Below, in pieces: positions 15,266 through 23,216 of a stretch of DNA of 26,249 nucleotides. The stretch spans positions 606 to 26,854 of the forward strand of contig JALQVB010000005.1 in NCBI GenBank assembly GCA_023260495.1, in the 5' to 3' direction. Position 1 is the stretch's first letter. Every line of letters begins with the position of its first letter. The translations under genes and the position numbers were made by a program. This DNA comes from Aquiluna sp. (lineage in GTDB: Bacteria; Actinomycetota; Actinomycetes; Actinomycetales; Microbacteriaceae). The notes below the pieces were generated by a model. That model was not told the origin of the DNA and searched no databases. It saw only the letters and a list, made by a program, of their open reading frames with translations.

Positions 15266-16543
15266 ATGCCGAAAAATCCTCTTCACAATGCCCCCCTTTC
15301 CGAGGTAGATCCTGAGATTGCAGCCGTGTTGCAGCAGGAGCTAGACCGTCAGCGCGGAACCCTAGAAATGATTGCCAGCGAGAACTTTGTCTCGCGTGCC
15401 ATCTTGGAAACTCAAGGCTCGGTGCTGACCAATAAGTACGCCGAGGGCTACCCGGGGAAGCGCTACTACGGTGGCTGTGAAGTTGTGGATGTTGCCGAGA
15501 ATCTGGCCCGAGACCGCGCCAAGGAACTGTTTGGTGCAGAGCACGCCAACGTCCAGCCGCACTCTGGTGCAACCGCAAATGCCGCTGTGATGATGGCGCT
15601 GTCAAACCCGGGAGATCGCATTCTCGGTCTTTCACTGGCCCACGGCGGCCACCTCACTCACGGAATGAAGCTGAACTTCTCCGGACGCATGTATGAGGCT
15701 CACGCCTATGAGCTAAATCCAGAGACCTATCTGGTTGACATGGACATGGTTCGCGAGCAAGCGCTGGCAACCAACCCGGCCGTTCTGATTGCCGGCTGGT
15801 CGGCCTACTCTAGGCACCTAGACTTTGCGGCCTTCCGCTCGATTGCCGATGAGGTTGGAGCGAAGCTCTGGGTGGACATGGCTCACTTCGCCGGTCTCGT
15901 GGCAGCTGGATTGCATCCATCTCCAGTTCCATACGCAGATGTGGTGTCTTCTACCGTGCACAAGACTTTGGCCGGCCCTCGCTCTGGAGTAATTCTGGCC
16001 AAGTCGGAATGGGCCAAGAAGATTGACTCTTCGGTGTTCCCAGGTCAGCAGGGCGGACCTCTCATGCATGTCATTGCCGGCAAGGCTGTGGCCTTCAAGG
16101 CTGCAATGTCGGAAGAATTCAAAGAACAGCAGCAGCGCACCCTGGAGGGCGCAAAAATCATCGCAGATCGTCTGGTGCAGCAGGATGCCAAGGATGCTGG
16201 AGTGAGCGTGCTCACCGGCGGCACCGACGTGCACCTGGTGCTGGTAGACCTGCGCAACTCCGAGATTGATGGCCAGACTGCAGAGAACCTGTTGCACGAG
16301 GCCGGTGTTACCGTGAACAAGAACTCGGTGCCAAATGACCCTCGGCCACCAATGGTCACCTCGGGTATTCGCATCGGCACCGCCGCGCTAGCAACCAGAG
16401 GATTTGGAGCCGAAGAGTTCACCGAGGTTGCCGATATCATCGCCCAGGCTCTCAAGCCGGGTGCCCAGCTGGAGTCGCTGCGCGCCAGAGTCACCAAGCT
16501 AACCGACGGCTTCCCGCTTTATGAGGGCCTAGAGAACTGGTAA
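15266..16543 (+). CDS. glyA: Serine hydroxymethyltransferase
   Basis: PLP enzyme that interconverts serine plus THF with glycine plus 5,10-methylene-THF, the main entry of one-carbon units. It has 425 residues, the typical length. Key blocks are LEMIASENFVSRAIL (29-46), NKYAEGYPGKRYYGG (56-70), ANVQPHSGATAN (94-105), LWVDMAHFAGLVAAG, and the PLP-binding Lys233 in SSTVHKTLAGPRSG. The ATG is the first possible start with the normal N-terminus. folD follows after 4 bases and uses the product, so the two form a functional operon. Confidence 0.97.
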   Translation: MPKNPLHNAPLSEVDPEIAAVLQQELDRQRGTLEMIASENFVSRAILETQGSVLTNKYAEGYPGKRYYGGCEVVDVAENLARDRAKELFGAEHANVQPHSGATANAAVMMALSNPGDRILGLSLAHGGHLTHGMKLNFSGRMYEAHAYELNPETYLVDMDMVREQALATNPAVLIAGWSAYSRHLDFAAFRSIADEVGAKLWVDMAHFAGLVAAGLHPSPVPYADVVSSTVHKTLAGPRSGVILAKSEWAKKIDSSVFPGQQGGPLMHVIAGKAVAFKAAMSEEFKEQQQRTLEGAKIIADRLVQQDAKDAGVSVLTGGTDVHLVLVDLRNSEIDGQTAENLLHEAGVTVNKNSVPNDPRPPMVTSGIRIGTAALATRGFGAEEFTEVADIIAQALKPGAQLESLRARVTKLTDGFPLYEGLENW

Positions 16544-16547
16544 GCGC

Positions 16548-17402
16548 TTGACCGCTCAAATTCTCGACGGACTGGCCACCGCTAAGGCAATCAAGCAAGA
16601 GCTTGCTGCCAAGGTCACTGAGCTGAAGGCGGCAGGAAAGTCGCTAGGCTTGGGCACCCTGCTGGTCGGAGACGACCCGGGATCCCATTCTTATGTGGCG
16701 GGCAAGCACCGTGATTGTGCACAGATTGGGATTGAGTCGATTCGAATCGACCTGCCAGCCTCCGCCTCCGAGCAGGACGTTAGGTCCGCAATTCGGGACC
16801 TCAATGACTCACCAGAGGTGACTGGCTACATTGTTCAGCTGCCACTTCCGGCCGGCATGGATTCCAATGCCATGTTGGAGCTGATTGATCCCAGTAAAGA
16901 CGCCGACGGGCTGCACCCAACAAATCTCGGCAAGCTGGTCATGCACCAGGGTGGTCCGTTTTTGGCGCCGCTGCCCTGCACTCCAAACGGCATCATCGAA
17001 CTGCTTCGTCGGTATCAGGTTCCGCTGCGTGGAGCGAAGATGGCGATCATCGGTCGTGGGCTAACCGTGGGTCGCCCTCTTGGCTTGTTGGCCAGCGCCA
17101 AGGGAATCGACATGACTCCCACCCTGCTGCACAGCGCCAGCGCTAATCTCGAGGACGAGGTCCGCCAAGCAGATGTTGTAATCGCTGCGCTAGGCAAGGC
17201 CCATTTTGTGCAACCTGATTGGATCAAGCCGGGGGCTGCCGTTCTGGATGTTGGAATCAGTCGCGTTGACGGAGAGCTGCTAGGCGATGTTGACCCAGCC
17301 GTTTCAGAAGTTGCCGGCTACATCTCTCCGAATCCCGGCGGAGTTGGACCAATGACCCGTGCCATGTTGGTTTCCAACGTGGTCACAATGGCGGCTGACT
17401 AG
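16548..17402 (+). CDS. folD: Bifunctional methylenetetrahydrofolate dehydrogenase / methenyltetrahydrofolate cyclohydrolase
   Basis: Oxidises 5,10-methylene-THF with NADP and hydrolyses the methenyl form to 10-formyl-THF, which PurN, PurH and PurU use. It has 284 residues, the normal length. The motif SYVAGKHRDC contains catalytic Lys53; GYIVQLPLPAG, DADGLHPTNLG, LPCTPNGIIELL and the dinucleotide-binding IGRGLTVGRPLGLL follow. The TTG start lies 4 bases after the glyA stop without an obvious Shine-Dalgarno, so translation is probably coupled to glyA. The stop overlaps the convergent yceD stop in a shared CTAG. Confidence 0.96.
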   Translation: MTAQILDGLATAKAIKQELAAKVTELKAAGKSLGLGTLLVGDDPGSHSYVAGKHRDCAQIGIESIRIDLPASASEQDVRSAIRDLNDSPEVTGYIVQLPLPAGMDSNAMLELIDPSKDADGLHPTNLGKLVMHQGGPFLAPLPCTPNGIIELLRRYQVPLRGAKMAIIGRGLTVGRPLGLLASAKGIDMTPTLLHSASANLEDEVRQADVVIAALGKAHFVQPDWIKPGAAVLDVGISRVDGELLGDVDPAVSEVAGYISPNPGGVGPMTRAMLVSNVVTMAAD

Positions 17403-17899
17403 TCCTTACCGAAGTCCTTCAATGCGCTAAAGCGCGGATCAACCGGCGCCTCATGCGCATGCTCTTCACCCGGAGCCAGCTTCTCACCACAGCCCGAGCA
17501 CAGCCCAGCGCAGTCCTCGGAGCACAGCGGTTTGAGCGGCAGGTTTGGAACCACGGCATCTACAAGGGCCTGCTCCAGATCGACTACATCCTGACCCACG
17601 ACAAAGTCGTCCTCATCGGCTGAGTTGTAGTGAAACAGCTCCTGGAAATCGATGTCGATTGGAATAGTCACCGGATCTAGGCAGCGGGCGCACTCGGCTT
17701 GAGCATCAACCTCGCCGGTGGCGGTGACCAAAATACCCTCGTGCACTGATTCCAGACGCACGTCTAGGGTTAGCTGCGAGCCCTTTGGGGCATAGACCAA
17801 ATCGGTTCCGAAGTTTGCGGTGAGCTCGTGATCAAGCTCAATTTCTCGCATGTGTCCGGGTTTGTGCATTAGGTCCCGCACTGCAATAACCAAAGTCAT
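17399..17899 (-). CDS. YceD / DUF177 family protein
   Basis: 166-residue member of the YceD family; plant and bacterial relatives affect 23S rRNA accumulation. Exact role unclear. The protein shows the cysteine pair CARC (Cys70, Cys73) and the actinobacterial C-terminal cluster CSEDCAGLCSGCGEKL (Cys126, 130, 134, 137), which could bind zinc. It follows coaD with an ATGA overlap. In many bacteria yceD is followed by rpmF (ribosomal protein L32); here it ends directly against folD, so rpmF must be elsewhere. An internal ATG at codon 11 is a possible alternative start. Confidence 0.85.
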   Translation of the reverse strand: MTLVIAVRDLMHKPGHMREIELDHELTANFGTDLVYAPKGSQLTLDVRLESVHEGILVTATGEVDAQAECARCLDPVTIPIDIDFQELFHYNSADEDDFVVGQDVVDLEQALVDAVVPNLPLKPLCSEDCAGLCSGCGEKLAPGEEHAHEAPVDPRFSALKDFGKD

Positions 17900-18381
17900 T
17901 TCTTTACCTCTTTTAGTGCCTTTGCCACGCAGGAAGTCACGTGCGACGAGACATCCCCACCAAGCAGAGCTACTTCACGAAGCAGCGACGAGGATGTTGC
18001 TGAATACTTCGGCTCGGTAGCAAGAAAGACAGTCTCGATGCCGCTTAGTTCGCGGTTCATGTTCACAAATTGCAGCTCGTAATCCAAATCAGCCGAGGTC
18101 CTTAGCCCCTTCACAATGACCTCTGCCCCCAGTTTCTTGGCGGCATCGGCCAGCAGACCACTAGGCAGTGCCTCGACTCGAACATTGGCTATTCCAAGCT
18201 CTTCAAGCGACTGATTCCAAAGTGCGATGCGCTCTTCCGGAGAAAACAGTGAGTGCTTGTTTGGGTTGTGGGAGACCAATACCACTAGCTCATCGCAGAT
18301 GGCCGCGGCGCGAGATGCGACCGACAGGTGGCCGAGAGTCACCGGATCAAAAGATCCGGGGTAGACAGCGATTTTGCTCAC
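17896..18381 (-). CDS. coaD: Phosphopantetheine adenylyltransferase
   Basis: Fourth step of coenzyme A synthesis from pantothenate: ATP plus 4'-phosphopantetheine gives dephospho-CoA. It has 161 residues, the usual size. Nucleotidyltransferase signature YPGSFDPVTLGH with the (T/H)xGH motif TLGH at about residues 15-18; KGLRTSADLDYELQFVNMN and the late YSATSSSLLREVA are family-typical. The GTG start gives the standard N-terminus; there is no Shine-Dalgarno but a -10-like TAACCT 6 bases before it. It is 27 bases downstream of the tryptophan dioxygenase gene on the same strand, yet probably has its own promoter. Confidence 0.95.
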   Translation of the reverse strand: MSKIAVYPGSFDPVTLGHLSVASRAAAICDELVVLVSHNPNKHSLFSPEERIALWNQSLEELGIANVRVEALPSGLLADAAKKLGAEVIVKGLRTSADLDYELQFVNMNRELSGIETVFLATEPKYSATSSSLLREVALLGGDVSSHVTSCVAKALKEVKK

Positions 18382-18387
18382 GAGAAA

Positions 18388-18393
18388 AGGTTA
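18388..18393 (-). promoter_or_regulatory. Candidate -10 element (TAACCT) for coaD; predicted leaderless
   Basis: Minus-strand TAACCT followed by six bases (TTTCTC) and the coaD GTG. It lies in the 27-base gap after kynA and would separate coaD-yceD expression from the kynurenine genes. Confidence 0.45.
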
Positions 18394-18408
18394 GTCGCAA
18401 ACCAGGAA

Positions 18409-19233
18409 CTAGAACTTACTTCTAATCTGCCAAAGGTCAGGGAAGACGGGGTTGAACAGGGTAGAGGCTAGGTAGCCGACACCGGATGAGCCACCCGTGC
18501 CCATCTTGTGGCCAATTGTGCGCTCCACCATCTTGACGTGTCGATAGCGCCACTCCTGCAAGCCTTCATCCAGATCAACCATCGCCTCGGCAACCATCGC
18601 GGCCTCGGGATCGTTACGATGCAGCTCGATGAGTACCGCTTGCACCTCTTCACTTGGTTCCCACTGCACAGTCACATCCCGCTGCAGGGCTGCATCGGGC
18701 ATAGCAGCCCGCGAGTGGAAGTAGTGCAGTGCCGAGTCCCACAGCGACTTTCTTGCCATCGCCGCCTCGACCCTAGCCCTGGCCGGTGAGCCTTCAGTGA
18801 GGTGCTCGGCCATTCCCATGCCAGTTTTCTTGTCGGCATCCTCTCCGGCTTGGTCGCGACGACCTAGAACTGCCTCGAACTCGCGGAACTGAGCCGATTG
18901 AAATCCTGAGGAAGAGCTAAGCCTGGCGCGGAACGAATTGAACTGCAGCGGGGTCATCGTCTCCAGAATGTCGAGCTGTGACACGCAGGTCTTCATGATT
19001 GTGCGCATGCGCCCCAAAAGCGCGAGCGCGCGATGTGAGTTGCCTGCCTCAAGAGCTTTTTGCAGAGCCGCTGCCTCGTGTAGCAGCTGCTTAAACCAAA
19101 GCTCGTAAACCTGATGGATGGTGATAAACAGTAGCTCGTCGTGCTCGGGACCATCGCTCAGCGGCTGCTGGAGTTCGAGCAGCTCGTCCACCTTCAGATA
19201 GGTGATGTATGTGACGTGTTTGTTTGATTCCAT
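18409..19233 (-). CDS. kynA: Tryptophan 2,3-dioxygenase
   Basis: Haem enzyme that opens the indole ring of L-tryptophan with O2 to N-formylkynurenine, the first step of the kynurenine pathway. It has 274 residues, the normal bacterial size. Recognisable blocks: ELLFITIHQVYELWFKQLLHE (distal-side histidine region), FNSFRARLSSSSGFQSAQFREFE, and YRHVKMVERTIGHKMGTGGS with proximal haem ligand His232 followed by the substrate-binding loop GTGGSSGVGYL. The ATG has AGGAAG (19239-19244) five bases upstream, overlapping the kynureninase stop, so it is the second gene of a kynU-kynA operon. Confidence 0.96.
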   Translation of the reverse strand: MESNKHVTYITYLKVDELLELQQPLSDGPEHDELLFITIHQVYELWFKQLLHEAAALQKALEAGNSHRALALLGRMRTIMKTCVSQLDILETMTPLQFNSFRARLSSSSGFQSAQFREFEAVLGRRDQAGEDADKKTGMGMAEHLTEGSPARARVEAAMARKSLWDSALHYFHSRAAMPDAALQRDVTVQWEPSEEVQAVLIELHRNDPEAAMVAEAMVDLDEGLQEWRYRHVKMVERTIGHKMGTGGSSGVGYLASTLFNPVFPDLWQIRSKF

Positions 19234-19242
19234 AATTTCTTC

Positions 19243-20547
19243 CTAGGTGACCCGGTTGCCGTCCTGGCTTAGGTTGCGATAATCACCGGATTCGGTGAGC
19301 TCCTTAAGACGCTTGAATCCCTCGTAGACCTCTTGGTAGCTGGTGGCCAGTGGGCTGATTGCCAATCGAATGGCGCCGGGCTCACGGTAGTCGGGAATCA
19401 CGTTCTTTAGCTTGCGCAGCGCATAGGCAATTTGCTTCGCCTCTGGATGGACCAGGATGATGTGACCGCCACGCTCGTGGGCTTGCTCTGGTGTACCAAG
19501 CTGGTAGCCGAGTGGCTGCAGCCACTGGCGGTAGAGGTCGATCATTAGCTTGGTGCCAATGCCCGCCTTACGCTGGATGTTTTCTATGCCGGCTCGCTCG
19601 ATCATCTCGAAGGCCACCTCCACCCCGCGGATGCCCATGATTGATGGGCTGGCGATTTGGAAACGCCTCATCTCATCGGTGGGCTCAAAGAACGGCCCCA
19701 TTTCAAACTGCTTGTCCTGAGCAAACCACCCCTGAATCGGCACCCTGAGCTCCTGCTGAATCTCTTTTCTCACATACAGCCAGGCTGGAGATCCAGGTCC
19801 GGAGTTTCCATACTTGTAGGTGCAGCCAACCGCTAGGTCGACTCCGTTTGCTTCAAAGTCAAGGCTGATTGAGCCAACCGCGTGACTGCAATCCCAGACC
19901 ACCAAGATGCCCTTTTCCCGTGCCAGCTCAGTTATCTGTTTCAGATTCTGCCTTGCTCCAGAGCGGTAGTTGATTGCCTGCAAAGTAAGCAGCGCGACGT
20001 CTTCGTCGAGGTGAGGTCGAAGCGCATCGGGGGTAATCAGCTCATTTTCTGCGTCAATCTCCACCGCGCCGGGGCCGCCAGAACCATCGGTGTTCAAGGT
20101 GACCAGCTGCAGTCCGAACTGCTCGGCGATTCCGGCTGCGATGTAACGGTCGGTGGGGAAGTTTGCCGAGTCAATGATCAGCTTGCTGCGGCCTGGCCGA
20201 GCTTTTACTGCCGCTACGCACAGCTGATAGAAGTTCACGCTGGTGGTGTCGCAGACCAAGGTTTGCCCGGGTCCTGCTCCAAGGGCGGCTCGGGCCAGAA
20301 GATCGCCGGCAGACTGCGCCTGGTCAATCCAGTGCGCCCAACCATCGACCAGCTGCGATCCCCATTCATCGGTGAGAAAACTATTCACAGCCTCGACGGT
20401 GCGCTTCGGGAGCCTGCCCAGTGAGTTTCCGTCTAGGTAGCAGAGGTCAGGGTCGGTGATGTGAAATTCTGATTTGAAGCCTGCTAGCGGATCTTGTGCG
20501 TCTAGTTCCAGAACATCGTCGAGTGATACTTGGGCGTCATTGCTCAT
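19243..20547 (-). CDS. kynU: Kynureninase
   Basis: PLP enzyme that cleaves L-kynurenine to anthranilate and alanine. It has 434 residues. Family blocks: CYLDGNSLGRLPK (36-48), TTSVNFYQL, IIDSANFPTDRY, VWDCSHAVGS and the PLP lysine Lys245 in VGCTYKYGNSGPGSPAWLYV. It is the first gene of the kynU-kynA pair. The formamidase (KynB) that should act between the two enzymes is absent from this window, as is kynurenine 3-monooxygenase, so the anthranilate branch rather than NAD synthesis is suggested. The ATG at 20545-20547 has no Shine-Dalgarno but a -10-like TAGAGT 6 bases upstream. Confidence 0.96.
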   Translation of the reverse strand: MSNDAQVSLDDVLELDAQDPLAGFKSEFHITDPDLCYLDGNSLGRLPKRTVEAVNSFLTDEWGSQLVDGWAHWIDQAQSAGDLLARAALGAGPGQTLVCDTTSVNFYQLCVAAVKARPGRSKLIIDSANFPTDRYIAAGIAEQFGLQLVTLNTDGSGGPGAVEIDAENELITPDALRPHLDEDVALLTLQAINYRSGARQNLKQITELAREKGILVVWDCSHAVGSISLDFEANGVDLAVGCTYKYGNSGPGSPAWLYVRKEIQQELRVPIQGWFAQDKQFEMGPFFEPTDEMRRFQIASPSIMGIRGVEVAFEMIERAGIENIQRKAGIGTKLMIDLYRQWLQPLGYQLGTPEQAHERGGHIILVHPEAKQIAYALRKLKNVIPDYREPGAIRLAISPLATSYQEVYEGFKRLKELTESGDYRNLSQDGNRVT

Positions 20548-20553
20548 GAAGCC

Positions 20554-20559
20554 ACTCTA
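20554..20559 (-). promoter_or_regulatory. Candidate -10 element (TAGAGT) for kynU-kynA; predicted leaderless
   Basis: Minus-strand TAGAGT followed by six bases (GGCTTC) and the kynU ATG, in the 13-base gap after the ABC exporter gene. Any -35 would lie inside the exporter's last codons; none is clear. Confidence 0.45.
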
Positions 20560-20560
20560 G

Positions 20561-22348
20561 CTACACAAGCAGCTGATGTTTTGCTAGTTCGGCATACAGC
20601 GGTGTTGACTTCACCAATTCGCTGTGGGTGCCAATGCCAACAATCTGGCCTCGCTCCAGCACGATGATTTGATCGGAATCCACCACGGTGGACAGTCGGT
20701 GGGCAATCACCAGCAGGGTTCGATTCTGGGCCACCGCATCAATGGCCTCTCTCATGCGCTGTTCATTCGGTCCGTCCAGAGCACTGGTGGACTCGTCGAG
20801 CAGCAGAATTGCTGGCTGAGCCAGCAGCGCCCGTGCGATAGCTAGTCGCTGGCGCTCGCCACCGGAGAGCATGATGCCATCTTCACCTACTTCGGCACCA
20901 AGACCCTTGGGGTCGCGCTGCAAGACCTCGGTCAGGTTCACCTGGTCCAAAACTGCAACCAACTCATCGTCACTCGCCTCGGCCCGACCTAAGAGCAGGT
21001 TCTCGCGAATTGAGCCGGCCAGCACCGGAGCATCCTGCTCGACATAGCCGAGCTCACCTCGCAGCAGGCTGCGCGAGAACTGGGTGACCGGTTGGCCGTC
21101 GAGCAAAATCTCGCCAGATGTTGGCTCATAGAAGCGCTCGATTAGAGCGAAGATTGTCGACTTTCCCGCACCAGATGGGCCAACGAGAGCCACACGCGAG
21201 CCACGCTCAACCGCAAAGCTCACCTCTTGCAGGATCGGCTTAGGCTCCTCGCCCTCCTCTGGTCGGTAGTTGAAGCTGACCGAGCGGAACTCGAGAGCCG
21301 TTTTGCTGGTTCCACTGCGCTGCTGACTGCCGGGTTCAGGCTCCTCCTCCTCCAGAACCATGATCTCTTGGATGCGCGCCAGCGCACCCAGTGCCCCCAT
21401 CACGGATGTGTAGGCACCAAAGGCTGAGATCAGTGGCCCAATCATGAAAAACAGCAGGATTACGAAGGTGACCAGGGATGAGATTGTGGTCGCGCCGGTT
21501 GCTACCCGCAGCCCACCCAGGCCGAGCACCACAATGAAGGCCGTGTTGAATGCCACCTGCGCAATCGGCGAGACCGCTGCCGATAGCCGTGCGATGGAGA
21601 GCCCCTGATCGTAGGCAGCCTCAGCGTCTTTGTAAATCGCTTCGCTTTCCCGCTGCTCGGCCCGAGAGGCGCGAATCGTGCGAATGGCACTTAGTGCCCG
21701 CTCTACCGCCGCCGACATCTGCCCGACCTTCTGCTGCGCCTTGGTGGTCGCACTGCGAATTCGGCGACCGGTGAAGGCGATGGCTCCGACGGCGACTAAA
21801 ACCACCAGCAGAGTCGAGCCGAGCAGGAGAGGGTCGATAAAGGCCATCACGATGATGGCTCCAAAGAACTGAATCATTCCGCCAAGTGCGTCGACCAGTC
21901 CTTGGGTAAGCACTGCCTTTAGAAGCGTCGAGTCGGAACCGACCCTTGAAACTAGATCACCAATTCGCCGGCGATCGTATTGCCAGATTGGAAGCCTAAG
22001 CAGCCTGGCTACCAGAGCCTTGCGGGTGGATAGAACCACGCCCTCGCCGGTTTTGTAGAGCAGGTAGTACTGGAAGGCATTGACCAGAGCTGAGGTGATG
22101 ATTAGCGCAACCAGAGCGATGGCTAGCGTCTGAACCTCAAGGCTTTGCTCAACTGCCGAAATTAGCTGACCTATCAAGAGCGGCTGGCCAAGTGCCAGAA
22201 GAGAGCCCAAGACAGAGAGCCCGATGGCAATCGCCAGCACCTTGCGGTAGGGGCGCAGGTAGGGCAGCAGGTCCTTGAGCGAGGCCCGCGGCCCTTTGTA
22301 CTCGCGAGACTTCGGGTTCTGCGTCGGGTCCTGGTAGTAGTCGCTCAC
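20561..22348 (-). CDS. ABC exporter half-transporter (probably homodimeric)
   Basis: 595 residues: six-helix exporter domain (about 35-325), an acidic linker (VLEEEEPEPGS), then an ATPase domain (about 350-590). All ATP-site motifs are canonical: Walker A GPSGAGKST (390-398), Q-loop Gln438 in YVEQDAPVLAG, signature LSGGERQR (494-501), Walker B LLLDESTSALD with catalytic Glu519, and H-loop VIAHRLST. With no partner half-transporter next to it, a homodimer is likely. The GTG start directly follows the TAA of the methyltransferase-like gene (no gap), so the two are probably co-transcribed and coupled. Substrate unknown; a multidrug or lipid exporter is the general expectation. Confidence 0.9.
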   Translation of the reverse strand: MSDYYQDPTQNPKSREYKGPRASLKDLLPYLRPYRKVLAIAIGLSVLGSLLALGQPLLIGQLISAVEQSLEVQTLAIALVALIITSALVNAFQYYLLYKTGEGVVLSTRKALVARLLRLPIWQYDRRRIGDLVSRVGSDSTLLKAVLTQGLVDALGGMIQFFGAIIVMAFIDPLLLGSTLLVVLVAVGAIAFTGRRIRSATTKAQQKVGQMSAAVERALSAIRTIRASRAEQRESEAIYKDAEAAYDQGLSIARLSAAVSPIAQVAFNTAFIVVLGLGGLRVATGATTISSLVTFVILLFFMIGPLISAFGAYTSVMGALGALARIQEIMVLEEEEPEPGSQQRSGTSKTALEFRSVSFNYRPEEGEEPKPILQEVSFAVERGSRVALVGPSGAGKSTIFALIERFYEPTSGEILLDGQPVTQFSRSLLRGELGYVEQDAPVLAGSIRENLLLGRAEASDDELVAVLDQVNLTEVLQRDPKGLGAEVGEDGIMLSGGERQRLAIARALLAQPAILLLDESTSALDGPNEQRMREAIDAVAQNRTLLVIAHRLSTVVDSDQIIVLERGQIVGIGTHSELVKSTPLYAELAKHQLLV

Positions 22349-23194
22349 TTAGCCATCCTTTTGTGCCAGACCATCGCCAAGTATCTGTTCATTGAGCAGG
22401 TAGTTGAGCTCGGTGAATGCCAGCGCCTCAGTGTAGGCGGTGTTCTTTGTAAAACGCTGATAATCCAGCTCTGCGAGCAGCTCGCCGGCTCTCGGGTCTT
22501 GGATTTTCAGAAACATCAGGGTGGTGTTGGGAACCTTGGGAAAATCCCACAGCACGCTGCCGCAGCCAAACCCAAATACCCGAATCGCGACGTCCGCTTC
22601 AGCAGGCGAGGTCTTGGCCACAAAACCGTTGTCGGGGATCAAGATCGGCGCTCGCAAACCAGCGCTCTTTTTCCAAATCTGGAAGCAGGTGCGGAGCTCG
22701 TTCTTGGCAGTTAGGGGATTGCCTAGCTCATCTTCGTAGGAGACAAAAACATCTCGGTCAAAAATCAGCTCAAAGCGCCTATCGAGCCGGTTTTGCACGC
22801 TCCACTTGCGCCAGGATCGCGGCACTAAAAAGCCGATGAAGTCGCTGTGGTTTGCGGCATGGTTAAAGAACGGAATCGAGAGGGCATTGTTCCGACCAAA
22901 GGGGGGATTGCTCAGTGTGATTAGCCCGGTCGCATCAGGCACAAAGTCCAGGTAGTCACGCTCAAGAACATCAGGATGTTTCGGAAACTTGTCGATTGCG
23001 ATGATATCTCTGGCGCCCAAGAGCCTCATGGCTTGCAAAAAGGAGCCGGTGCCAGCCGCCGGCTCTAGGAAATTTCGCTCTTGCCAACCTGGAATCTGAG
23101 CGAGTGCCTCACCGGTCAGCTCTAGTGCGAGATTGGCCGGGGTGTAGAACTGCTCATCACCGCTAACCCTGCGGTTTCCCAGTTTCTCGGCCAC
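22349..23194 (-). CDS. Orphan SAM-dependent methyltransferase, N6-adenine DNA methyltransferase-like
   Basis: 281 residues. Motifs appear in the order of gamma-type N6-adenine DNA methyltransferases: FYTPANLALEL (motif X-like, from residue 16), LEPAAGTGSFL (SAM-binding motif I, 43-53), IAIDKFP (motif II) and catalytic NPPF (96-99) in LSNPPFGRNNA. The part after about 140 has no domain I recognise and could hold target recognition. No restriction endonuclease, specificity subunit or phage gene is near, so it is an orphan. Methylation of RNA or protein cannot be excluded, since NPPF/NPPY also occurs in such enzymes. GTG start; a -10-like TATGGT lies 6 bases upstream. The stop abuts the ABC exporter start. 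Confidence 0.7.
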   Translation of the reverse strand: MAEKLGNRRVSGDEQFYTPANLALELTGEALAQIPGWQERNFLEPAAGTGSFLQAMRLLGARDIIAIDKFPKHPDVLERDYLDFVPDATGLITLSNPPFGRNNALSIPFFNHAANHSDFIGFLVPRSWRKWSVQNRLDRRFELIFDRDVFVSYEDELGNPLTAKNELRTCFQIWKKSAGLRAPILIPDNGFVAKTSPAEADVAIRVFGFGCGSVLWDFPKVPNTTLMFLKIQDPRAGELLAELDYQRFTKNTAYTEALAFTELNYLLNEQILGDGLAQKDG

Positions 23195-23200
23195 CCGAAA

Positions 23201-23206
23201 ACCATA
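23201..23206 (-). promoter_or_regulatory. Candidate -10 element (TATGGT) for the methyltransferase-exporter operon; predicted leaderless
   Basis: Minus-strand TATGGT followed by six bases (TTTCGG) and the GTG start. It is eleven bases from the inverted repeat at 23217-23235, which would lie just upstream of this -10. Confidence 0.4.
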
Positions 23207-23216
23207 TCAAGAATTA

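Noticed and set aside
22349..23194. A restriction-modification or phage-defence island
   Set aside because: No endonuclease, specificity subunit, integrase or other defence gene is next to the methyltransferase; neighbours are housekeeping and transport genes.
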